64,000 nt of DNA from Brugia malayi (taxonomy: Eukaryota; Nematoda; Chromadorea; Rhabditida; Onchocercidae): contig NW_025062475.1 of assembly GCF_000002995.4 (NCBI RefSeq), positions 13,734,687 to 13,798,686 on the forward strand. The letters are read 5' to 3'. The notes under the pieces are model-generated. The model saw nothing but the letters and a program-made list of their open reading frames with translations, was not told where the DNA came from and ran no database searches. Position 1 is the stretch's first letter. The number at the start of each line of letters is the position of its first letter. This document shows, one piece after another, positions 39,331 to 51,099 of this stretch. The translations under genes were made by a program, and so were the position numbers.

Positions 39331-40501
39331 TGAATCAAATTTTAGATATAATATGCATCAATTATCATAGATATGCTTTTTCTTTTTTATTATAGCATTT
39401 CAGGAATGACTGACTGACTGACTGATATATATATTATAGCTATTTTAACATTCTCGCAATAAAATAAATCGTTGTTACGGTTTAAAGATGCATTTATGCA
39501 AATTAATGACCATCCTTAGTATTATTTATTATAAAAATATATGAATAGAGAGAGAGAGAGAGGGAGAGAGAAAGAAAGAAAGAAGGGAAAGCAATAAAAA
39601 AAAAAAAAAGAAAAGCTTTTATCATTTGAAATGATTTTTTTCCACTTTTAAAATTAGCTTTTTCATCATATTTCTTTCATTTTTACATACAAATTGAATA
39701 GATACCTAAATTTTTGTGTGAAATAAAAAAAAAAAAGTTAAAATTTTTTTGTTAATAAAAGAAAGAAAAAAAAAATTTTTTTTTTTTGAATGGAAAAAGT
39801 TAAAAGACAGAAAAAAAAAAATAAACTAATGGTACTAAAAAAGAAAGAAAGAAAAAAAAAGGAACAGAAGAAAAGAAGGATAATATATTGCAACAATGAC
39901 CTATTAAAATAATTTTTGTGGTATTTATTACTGATAGAAACGCCCAGCGCATTTGTCTTATGTTAAAAGTTTGGCTTTTTTTTTTTTTTTGCTACCACAT
40001 TATCCTATCAACTTATTTTATTAGTATTTGAAATTAAATTTTCTACAATAATTTTTGTTTAATTTTAGCAAAAGAAAAAAAAAAATGAAAAATCATCGAG
40101 CATACAATATTTGTTAGCAATTTATTGAAGAAATATTATATGCAAAAAAATCTAATATGACATCATATTGTCATTTAGAAATTTGACGAATTATAAATTT
40201 TATTCCTAATTTATAAATTATAAATTTGATAAAATAAAATTGAAATTGAAATTGATAATCTGCAATAAATAACTTTCATAAGAATGCATTTATTTCATTG
40301 GTTACATATAAAAGGTATGATTGTGCTCAAATTTGATCTTTCTCTCTCTCTCTTTCTCTCCCTCTCTCTCTCTTTTTCCCTCTCTCTTTGAATTAGCTTT
40401 AAGAGCTAGTTTAATAATCAATCTTTTTTTATTTTCCGGAAAAACAACAAATCTTTACAAAATCCTAATTCATTTCTCGCCATATTTGAATGCTAAATTA
40501 C

Positions 40502-40727
40502 TTACGTAAAAATTACTTACGCAAATTGAAATTACTTACGTAAGTCTAACTTTTGTTTAGCAAACGGAAATGACTATAGTTGCAGAATAATTGGTATAAA
40601 TGCCGGTTAATTTGAATTATATTTGAAGATTATAATGCAAAATATCGAATTAATAATGAGGTAAAACTGAATTTGACGTAAAATACGCCAAACAGATTAT
40701 AAGATAAAATGCAATTTATTTACGTAA
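40502..40727. promoter_or_regulatory. Cluster of TTACGTAA-type bZIP sites
   Basis: Perfect palindromes TTACGTAA occur at 40502-40509, 40536-40543 and 40720-40727, with variants TTACGCAA at 40517-40524 and TGACGTAA at 40674-40681. The first three sit in near-repeats of AAATTACTTACG. This is the core recognised by PAR/E4BP4-type bZIP factors (CES-2 and ATF-2 in C. elegans). It lies 8.7 kb upstream of tra-1 and 10 kb downstream of thoc-5. Confidence 0.4.
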
Positions 40728-43700
40728 ATTCTACAAAATTTAAAATAATATTAAATTAAACGTTTATGATTTTCTTTAGTATACTCATTACATTCCGCGA
40801 AAAAAGGAAAAAAAAAAGAAAAAAAAACTTTTGAAATATTTAATTAACTTGTAATTCATTTTATTCTAACTGTTTTAGTAATAGACTTGATCATTAATTG
40901 ATCGAATAATTGATCTTATTGAAATAATTTCTATTTTTGATAATGATAATACTGATAGCTATCATAAACAAAATAATCTTATGATAATAGTTAAAATTAA
41001 AATTGAATTTTCATTCATTTCTTATCATTAAAATTTATTCAACAATCTTTTCCACATTCATTTCTCATTGCTCTTTCTTCTCATACCCTTAAAAAAGAAA
41101 AAAAACTAATATAACATTGAAATTGTGCAAAGGTTAATAACGTTTAAAGTACAAATATTTGTCATCAAATGATGATTGCACATATCGTTTTGGAAGTAAG
41201 AAAAAGGAAAAATAAAATTTAAAAGAGAATTCTAAACATTTTTCAGCATAAAAGTAATCAAATAAAGTGAAAAAATAAAAATTGAAAGTTGAATTTCATA
41301 AATTTATACATATATTATACAATTGAATTGTTGCAAAGTAGAAATACGAAAAAAAAAAAGAGTACTAACAGAAGAAAAGTTTCAGAAGAATTGATGAAAT
41401 TTATAAAAGCGCAATAAATAAATAAATTAATTAATTAATTAATTATGATAAATAATATTTAATGAAAAAGTTTAGTATTAATGTGTACAATTCAAAAAAA
41501 AAAACTAGGAAAAAGTTTACAATTGCCAATAAAATGTTTAAAATATTAAACACAATAATATTGTCATTCACTTTCATCTGTAATAAAATTTTCTAAAATT
41601 TTAATTAAATCCTAAAAAATCAAATTATCATATCACTCAATGATAATTATTTGAGTTGTTATTACAACTAATTCTAATAGATAATATTATTTTAATAAAA
41701 AAAGAATGCTCTTTTTTTTTTTTTTTTGTTTTCTGCTTTTTAAATATTTGTGCAAATTTATTTCTTTTTTTTTTCTTGTTTCTTTTTGTTAAATTACACC
41801 AAAATATTTTAAATTTCTTTTATAATTATTCCAGAAAAAAAAAAAAAAAAAAGTCTCAATAAATTACCATTAAATAAATGATAATTTTGAAATATTTTTT
41901 AAATTCTTAACTTTTAAATAATATATTCAAGAATTAGATAGAATTTTTTATCATTTCATTTTATTTGTACATTCTTTTAAAAAAAAAAAAAAAAAAAGTT
42001 CAAAATTTCCATCTGGTATAAAAGCTATAAAAATTTACTTTCGAAATGTTTTTTATTTTCTTTTTTTTTTTTTTTTCTTGCTCTAAAACTTAAAAATATT
42101 TCTTTCTGTTTCTGAAAAAAAAAAAAAAATGTAATAGAAAACGATTTAAGGATGAAAAACGTTGTTTGTTGGTTTCATCTAAACTATAAACTATTGCTCG
42201 CATTTTATGGCATTTTTTCATTTTGGTCGTTTTGTATTTTTTTTTTTATTTTTATTTTTTTTTTTCAACCATAGTTAAAGAGGAAAAAAAAAAAAACGAA
42301 TGTACCGAATAAAATAAATGAATGGAAAAATGTTTTCCTTTTTATTTTTATTTTTTAAAAATTTTAAAAAAGTTTTTTTTTAGAAAAAAAAAAAGAAGAG
42401 ATAAGTTATTTTTTAACGAAGTGAAGTGAAAGAATTGAATGGCAAAGATTTTCTTTTTGTTTTTGTTTGTTTTTTTGTAATTTAAATGACTTTTTAATTA
42501 AAGAATGGTTTAGAATTTATTTTTGGTTCAATTTGATATTACAATTTCTATTAATTTTTAATTTCATTTTTGAAATTGCATTTATAATTTTCTTCTCTAA
42601 TTTTTTAATTTATCCATTTTCACATTTTATTTAGAAATAAACTCAATTCATACCATTTTTTTTTTTTTTTTCATCATCATTATTTGTCTCAGATATTTTT
42701 AAATTAAAATTAAGAGAGAAAAAAAAAAAAAACAAAGTTTTAAAAGTTCAAAAGAAAAAAAAATTCTTTGGTCTAAAAGTACAAGTTGAACAGAATGCAA
42801 TTTTATTTTTTAAAAAAAAATGGAAAAAAAAATGAAAAAAAAAAAAAAAAAGGAAATTATTTTAGTCGGTCATGCAGTCAATCATTTAAATTTTTGAATA
42901 GAAGAAAAAAAATTAAAAATAAAAAATAAAAGTGATACGGATTTAGACGCAGTTGTCTTCTTCTATCATTTCTCATTAATTCCATAACAAATGAACAAAA
43001 CTAAGTATATAAGTATAATAAATAAAACTAAGAAATACTAAAGAAAAAAAAAAGAATTAAAAATAATTAATTAAAGGTTTAAAATAATTAGTTGAATGTA
43101 GCAAAAAGAAAATTTCATTCATTAATTACTTAATTTAATTAATAAAATAATAAAGTTATGTAGCAAAAAAAAAAAGGAGCGGAAAAAAGAAAAATCTTTT
43201 GAATTTTTTGAAAAAAAAATTAGAAATATTTGTGATTTATTCAATTTGCAATTTATATTTTAGCGAGTAAAATGTAACTCTTTTGTGAGTATAATTTCAA
43301 AAAATTTTCACAATTTTTAAACAATCATTCACTCATCGTTCGTTACAATTTATTGATAATACAATAAGACAGGTAAAGGTATCAATTATTGATTAAATCA
43401 ATAATTGATTAAATATTCATTACATTATCAGTTTAATCATTATGAACATTAATTGATAACATAAATTGTTACTCTATGCAATATGCTTACCATTTAATAA
43501 TAATATTAAACATTTTAAAATATTTAAAAAATTCAAAAAAAAAAAAAAAAAAAAAAAACGGAAATAATAAAAAATGCTTATGGATTTTTAAATGATACAC
43601 TAACATAACAAAATCATTTGAATCATTTAACTCTTGCAAATGTCGCATAAAGAATTTTAATGATCTAAAACACATAACCGATAATAATAGATAATTTCCT

Positions 43701-44960
43701 GAGATTGAATAAAGTGCAAATGATGACTTAGTCATAAAAATGTAAATTTTAAAAAAAAATAAATAAGTGTTATTCAAATAGAAATTGTTTACAATTGATT
43801 TTTCTCTTCTCGCTTTCTTTTTTTTTTTTTGTTTTGTTTTGTTTTTTTCTTTTTGACAAATACAACTTTTAAGATTGAGTGAAAAAAAAAAAAAAGAAAG
43901 GAAACAAAATAAAAAAAACAAAAAGAGAGAGAGAGAGAGAGCCCAAGAAATTATCATAAAATGTGACAGTAATTTGTAAGTGAGAATTTTAACTAATTTA
44001 TTAATTAAAATGCTATAAATGAGTGAAAAACTTCACTTAATAAGGCCATTGAAACGGAATTATGAAAGAAATTAGAAAATAAAAAGATACCAGTTTTCAA
44101 CAATTCGATACGTGTTTACTGACATTACAAACAGAAAACAAAATTGAACACATTTAAAGTAACAATCCCCAACTAGAAATATTAATGAAAATGAACAAAA
44201 TTATTTATCTTTTAATTTATGGTTTCAAAAAAAAAAAAAAAAAAAAAAAAAAGAAACAAAAAGGAGAGAAAGAGAGAGAGAGAGAGAAAAAAAAGAAAGA
44301 AAAGATTGATATTTTTAAAAGTATGAAAGAAAAAAAAATGAATTAATAGTTCAAGAAAATTTTATTACAGGTATATCTCATATCATAAATATTAGCTTAT
44401 AAATCAATCCAATATTTTTGTTTTTAATATCATTTAATGATATATTTCTATTAGATTAAAATTTTTCATATTTATCAAAATAATTGATGGCATTGTAATT
44501 AATTCAATTCCGGTATGTTACTGAAAGTTAATCTAATTTTTTTTTGATCTCGAAAACTTTGGTACATGAAATTTAGCGTAGCATTTTTCTTTCAGTCAGC
44601 TAAAATAGCTATTTTATTCTTGAATTAGCTATCAATTAATCAGTTGTTTACTTTTACTATAATAATTGGTTCAGGTTCAAATAGAATTATTATTTTTCAG
44701 AATGGTTAATCTCATCACAGAGAGGGAAAGAGAGAGAGAGAGAGAGAGAAGGAAGAAATTTGTTTGTGCCATGACAATGTAGTCAATTTTAAGCAAAATT
44801 TTGCTATCTTTTAAACTTGTGATAAGTATAATGATTAGGCTGATAATGATCATGATTTTATAGCAATGATAATAGCAGCAGTGATAATCTTAAATTATTT
44901 ATGATGAATTTAATGATGATTATAATTATGATTAGTGACTGCAATAACTAGCAATACTGG

Positions 44961-44973
44961 TAATAATAATAAC

Positions 44974-45008
<35 letters not shown>

Positions 45009-45012
45009 TAAC

Positions 45013-45071
<59 letters not shown>
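44961..45071. repeat. (AAT)n microsatellite
   Basis: About 37 AAT units with a few AAC interruptions near the start. Likely length-variable between individuals. Confidence 0.93.
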
Positions 45072-45073
<2 letters not shown>

Positions 45074-47558
45074 GGATACAATCTTGATAATAACAGCAGT
45101 TACCAAACGATTTTTTCTAGTTTTTCTAATGGCAAACTCCCTCTCTCCCTCTCTTTATCCATCTCTCTCTCTCTCTCTTTCTTTCTCTAACAATGACAAT
45201 TCCTTGTATCTGCTAATGACAAATGTTGCAAACTCCATTCGAACAAAGAATTTTTTTTTTTTGTTTAAATTTTCAAAATTTATATAAAAAATTGAACAGT
45301 ATGAATATGATACTTTATACTATGGAATATGTATGAAATAAAACAAGTTTTGCATTCAAATAAAAACAAATCCGTGTAATTTTTCATAATAGCAAATGGA
45401 AAAAGAAAACAAAGAAAACAAATGCAGCGCAAATATCACAATGCGCAATGGTACAATAATGCTTATTTTATGATTATTAAATTCAAACATATAATATTAT
45501 GCAAATATCACACAACAACTATTTAATCATAAATAATTTGTAATTTGTTGCGTAACATTTTTGCAATATTATATAACAATTAATACAAATAAATGAAATT
45601 AAAAAAATAAAAATATTTTTTTAATTTGAATGAAAAAAAATTCTTTCATTTATTATTACTTTTCATTTTGGATAGTAAATAATTGAAAAAAAAAGCAATA
45701 ATAATATAATAATTTCTAATATATTTTACTATATTTTCATATTTTAAAATGTTACATATAAAAATTTATTATAAAAATGTAAAGAAAAAAGAAAAGAAAT
45801 GAAAGGAAAACAAATAAACAAACAAACAAACAAATAAACCAAAAATAGAAAGAATTGCAACTATTGTTGTTGTTATGAATAATCAATTTGAATATCATCA
45901 CATCATTATCATCATTGAATAATAACATTGAACAATTTGAAAAATAAAATTAGATGAAATTTGAGAAGAAACATTTTTTTGTTTTTTTTTCTTTTCTTTT
46001 TTTTTTTTTTTTTTTTCATTCTCTACAAACAATAGGCAGTGAAGAATATGTGGTAGAAAATTACGGTGGAAAATATAATTTCTATCAGAGTTGGCGGCAA
46101 CAATGAAAGGAAAATGAGGACGAAATGAGCTCGATTTGTTGCAATTCTTTTAAATTTAAATCCAATAGAAGAAAAGCTTATATTTTTTCTCTTTTTTTTA
46201 AAAAAAAAAAAAAAAAAGATTTAACTAATAGGAAGATGAAAGAAAAATATGGAATTTTTCTTTTTTTTTTTTATTTTTATTTTGTTTCTAGGAAATATGA
46301 AATGATAAATCTTAAAAGAAAATTGAGAAAAAAAAGAAGAAAGAAGAAAGAAGAAAGAAATAGAAGCAAAAGGAAGTGCTTTTTCCACCTATTTCAATTT
46401 GCTACACTAAAATTTTTGTTCAATTTCAACTGTATGCTTTTTAGAAAGAAATAAAAAGAAAAATTATTTGGTATATATATTTTTTCTTTCTTTTTTTTTT
46501 TTTCTTTGTGAGGCATCAAAAATTCTTTTTCCTTTCCAACTGTCTAACATAAATTTTAATCCAAAAAAATGTCTGTTTCCGCTAATTCATTCATTTTGCT
46601 TATCAACGATATGCTTATTTCAAATTAGCCTCTTACTATCATCAATTTCTATTTTGCTATTCTATTTGTAAGCATAGAAAATTCTACAGTTATAATTGTT
46701 GTATATTTCTCTCCCTCTTTCTCTCTCTCTCTCTCTCTCTCTGTTTAGCTATTGCTTCTAATTTTTTTCTTCTTCAATAAGAGAGAATTTCAATTTCTAA
46801 TATATTTAAAAACATATGAATACAATAAAATGGAATATAGCAGAAAGAAAAGAAAGGGAAAGAAAAGAAATGAAACGATGCTAAATGGTTGACAATTTTT
46901 TTTTTTTAAATGACACAAATCAATTTTTGTGTATTCAATTGCTACCTGTTATCATTGTTGTAATTAACTCTTATCATATCATAAAGTGCGATAGCAAAAA
47001 AAAAAAAAAAAAAAAAACGAAAGAAATAGCAAAAAATAGATGAATGAAATTTTAATATTTATATTATAAATTTTATAATCAACGATATGCTTATTTCTAC
47101 TTTATTGTTTAAATTAAATTAATAACCTGTAATTTACTTTGTATTTTAAATTAATGAAATTTTATAATTTACTATTATTGGTTGAAAAAATTTTTTTTCA
47201 ATTTTTTTTATAACTGAAAATAATATTATCATAGTTTACATAATATTACTCGTTAAATTCTATTTTTAATTAATCTTATCAAATTTTTTCAAAAAAAAAA
47301 GTAACATTAATGGATGGAATAATATTCCAAATTCAACAATAGTTAAATATTTTATTTTCTATTATATTTATTTTTTATTCAATGCTTCTTCGTTTTTTTT
47401 TTTTTTTTTTTTTTAAATAATAATAAAATAATTAAAATGGTTTTAATTAAGACAAGGATGTAAACAAAAATATATATATATATATTTATGCAAAAAAGGC
47501 TTATTTTCATTGAAAATTCTCTAAAAAATTTTATTAAATTTTGCAAAAAAGAAAAAAA

Positions 47559-48829
47559 ATGGTATTTGCAGCGATTACTTTTCATTTCCTTTTACTTTGT
47601 ATAAGTAAGTATAAAGCCAAAGAGCGATCAATTGGACAGGCCTATAAAATGAGATTAGGACAAATAAGACATAAAGAAATTGCAACTATCTCATTTCATA
47701 TAAATTTAGTAAAAAACATTTTTATATTAATGCAAAATTTGTTATTTGCAATTTTTTCTTCTTTTTTCTTTTTCTTGTATTCATTTTCTTATTTCATAAA
47801 TGAATTTTGATTGAAATTTTTCTATTGATTAAATTTTTGAAAAAAAAAAAAAAAAGAGAAAAAAGGAAAAGAAAGAATCAAATTATCTATTGAAAATGTA
47901 AAAAAAAAAAAAGAAAAAAGAAAAAATTGTCATAAGAATGTATGTATTTATTAAGTATTATTGAAAGAAAAGCTAATTAAGATTAAAAAAAAAAATAATA
48001 AATAATTTTCTCCTTCTGATATAATTATCATTTAACTATTATAATTATATTTGATTAAATTTTTCACTTTTAATAAATGCTTTTCTCATTTTACAGCTAA
48101 TATTATTTGTTAAAAATATTATATTAGTCATACATATATGTAACAAATAATGTAAACTTTTCAGTGATTTGTTCGTTTAAGTTATAAATTAGCTAGTTTA
48201 GATTAATTTTCAACTGTTTTAACTTAACTGTTTTAATATTAGCTGATTTTCATTTCTGCAAATTAATTTCATTTTTTTAAATGTGAATTTCAATCGCCTG
48301 AACAGCTGCAGTTTATTCGCTCTACACCAAAACATTTCAGGCAATCAGACGACGATTAATATTTATTTTCACACTTTCATCTGATTATATCATTCGTTTT
48401 TTTTTTTTTTTTTATCTTTCCACAAATACAGCTGACTAATAATAAAAATGAAAAAAATAAGTGAAAAAATAAAACGAAAGCTGAAAAATCTCACTAACTA
48501 AAATTGTAAAGCAAAAAAAGAAAAAAACTTTCAAAATTATAAGTTTAATATGAAAAATTAAAACAAAGATTTAATTTTATATTTGTGCTTGAAATGAATT
48601 AGTTACAAAAATTATCGCTGCTATCATTCACTAATTAATAAATTAAAAGTTAACAATAGTGTAGGAATATATGTAAATAACAGTTTCTTTCTTTTTTTTT
48701 TTTTTTTTTTTAGAACAAAAGCGCATACGACAAAAGCCGCTTCCCTCCATTACGTTTAGAGTGGAAAATTTAAAAACTATAAAATGTAAAACAGTTAACG
48801 GAAAAAGAAAAAAAGAAAAAGTTCATTAG
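47559..48829 (+). CDS. Speculative two-exon secreted peptide precursor
   Basis: Exon 47559-47604 encodes MVFAAITFHFLLLCI, a start followed by a hydrophobic signal-like stretch, and ends at a perfect GTAAGTA donor in phase 1. A strong poly-T/TTTTAG acceptor opens exon 48714-48829, which in that phase reads 38 residues to TAG: it starts KQKRIRQKPLPSITF and ends with NGKRKKEKVH. KQKR and GKR are dibasic cleavage sites and the Gly before KR would allow amidation, as in neuropeptide precursors. Total 53 residues. I do not recognise the peptide. Against it: only two short open segments in A/T-rich DNA, and without splicing the first exon also runs on in frame for 84 codons. Confidence 0.2.
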
Positions 48830-51051
48830 ATTAGTGAAATAAAAGAAGAAGAAGAGGAAGAGGAAAGAAAGAACATAAAAATGATAAGAAGAAAGTTAGT
48901 AAATAATGCTAAAACGAAATCGGAAAATGAGGAAAAGAACAAAGAAAGGTATTGTGAAAGGATTGAAATGGCTGTTTCTTCATGAAAAAAAAAAAAAAAA
49001 ACGAAAGCCATAAATCAGAGGACAATTTTAATGGAACAGCCGAAAAGATCCGAAAAAATTCCATTTCGATATTTAACAAAACGAAGCGACAACATTTAAG
49101 AAATATTGTTTTATTTTTCATGGACGAATAAAAGAGAGAGAGAGAGAGAGAGAGAGACAGTTTTTTTTCTTTTTTCTTTTTTTTTAAAGATTGGGAAAAA
49201 TGAAGTCAAATTTAGGCGCAAAAAAAAAAAAAAAAAAGCTTTGAAGATGTGATTATAAAGAAATTGAAGAAAAAAAAAAAAAAAAAGTCATCTAGCAATA
49301 AGAAGAAAAAAGATATACCGCCAGGATGTCTAAATAATAAAATACTAAAAAATGACAAAAGATAATTTTTCAAACATTACCGCTATCTTTCTATAATTCT
49401 TACATCTAATCTAAATCCTTCTTCTTTCTTTTCCAAATTCATTGTCAATATTTTGTTGCAAAATTTTTAGCCTTTTGTAATTTATGAAATGGAATACTAT
49501 CTTTTCCGTAGAATCTTTTAATTTGTCCTTGCTTTTAAATTACTGTCATTTTGTCAACTAGATATGCACATAAATTGTTGTGTAGTTGTTTGCAATTCAT
49601 GAAAGTTAATTTTAATGTGATTTTACTACCGTATCATTCCATCATTTCATTAGATGTTGAATTTTTTCTTTTTCTTTTTTTTTTTTTTTTTTTTCATGAG
49701 AATCTAATTTCATCCTTGCTATTTTATTTAAAAAATTATTATTTATGAAGTCTGCAATCATAAGTTGCAGAATTTCATTAAGATAAAATTTTTCTCTATT
49801 GATGAAGAATGAATTTTTAAAGATTAAATTTTGCAAACATTATTTCGCTGCTTCGACATTTCTCTAATGTTAACTTAATCATTCCCTTTCCTAATTTCCA
49901 TTATTTCAAAATTGATTTCTTTTTTTTCAAAGTACTGAAATAGAAACTGTTCAATGTTTTGAAGAATTAAAAATGGATAAATTACATACATCTCTCAGAT
50001 GTGAAAAAAGTTCAACCCAATATAGTTTGGAAATTTGAAGATAGGATGCGAAAAGCTTCCTCATAGCATCTCAACTTCAATAATAATTTACTTTTGTTAG
50101 TTCATGTTTTAAGTCAAAAAGAAGAAAGGAAAAAAAAAATCTGCACCGTAAGACTCAGTTATGACTAAAATATTTTATATTTTTAATGAACAAAAGTTAA
50201 TATTAAAATTTATATAATCAAACTTACTGCTTAGAAAATTTCAAAAACACACAATTTATCCTAGAAGAAATCACTTTAATGCTATGTCTTTTTCAGTTGC
50301 TCATTTTAAACTTCTTAACTGATATGAACAAATAAATGTAAACATTTATCTTCAGTCAAAAATTTCCTATCCATACAATGAGATCTTAAAACTGTGTTAT
50401 GTCTTATAACATTTGTTAGATCATACAAATCAATACGATATCTATTGCTATACAAAAAAAAAAAAAAAAAAAAAAAAAAATGAATAGAATTAATTAATAT
50501 ATTTTACCAATAAAAGAAATGGTAATGTATAAGAATGAATTATATATTCATGTTGTTGCGTATGTATATATAACGAATGGTTATCGAACAACAATACATT
50601 TATTTTGCTATTTTATCCTATTAATGCCATCCTTTTCTTTTCTTTTTTCTTCAAGAATGAAAAAAAAAAAAAAAAGATGCTCTATTGTATTAATAGATAT
50701 TCATTTATTGCTAGGTTAGGTAAATGATTACCAGAAAATAAGCTAGTTTTCTTCATTGATTTAAGACAATAAAGTAATATTTTTAACTTAACTTAATTAT
50801 AATACATTGTTTTCTTTTTTTTTTTTTGCCTCAAAACATTCCGATAAAATATCGAAGGCTGAAGGATCATCTACTTTTCTTGCTGCCAGACTATTCAACT
50901 TCTTGATATTCAGTATTAGTCTTATGTTTATTACTACTTGTAGATTATAGAAGACTACCGATTCTTGAAGAACTATTAAACTGAATAACATTAAAAGTAA
51001 TGCTTTCCATATTTAGCTGTCAAAATACTATCCTGAGGAATAAGGTGAAAT

Positions 51052-51057
51052 TTTATT
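51052..51057 (-). promoter_or_regulatory. thoc-5 poly(A) signal
   Basis: AATAAA on the minus strand about 45 nt beyond the thoc-5 stop codon, the expected distance for a short 3' UTR. Confidence 0.6.
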
Positions 51058-51099
51058 TATCATCAATAAGAGAGCAAATAAAAACATACAAATAATGTA

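Larger units (their letters stand above)
31752..51051. other. 19-kb region without a recognised gene, upstream of tra-1
   Basis: The longest gap in the window, reaching from the first tra-1 exon to the thoc-5 poly(A) signal. Most of it is A/T homopolymers, GA/TC arrays (about 33360-33395, 34221-34245, 34481-34515, 35476-35530, 39546-39570, 44268-44287, 44721-44748, 46711-46742, 49133-49157) and short tandem repeats. Islands of higher complexity lie at 32410-32540, 33905-33935, 36620-36900, 40490-40730, 46020-46110, 47555-47700, 48290-48360 and 48710-48780. They may be control elements of tra-1 or small unrecognised exons. No open frame here shows a domain I can name. Confidence 0.6.

Noticed and set aside
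42940..43000. Plus-strand SDTDLDAVVFFYHF frame as a terminal exon
   Set aside because: The acceptor would be in an A-run and no partner exon was found.
43487..43957. 156-codon minus-strand frame, the longest outside the real genes
   Set aside because: Made of Phe/Lys/Leu from homopolymers and a GA array; no start context, no domain.
48297..48350. GCCTGAA/TTCAGGC inverted repeat with CAGCTG E-box
   Set aside because: Seven-bp arms with a 40-nt loop are expected by chance in 64 kb; no further support.
50797..50991. Minus-strand open frame after thoc-5, containing DDPSAFDILSECFEAKKK
   Set aside because: THOC5 already ends at 51100 with a family-like tail and an AATAAA follows at 51057. No acceptor or homology supports a further exon.
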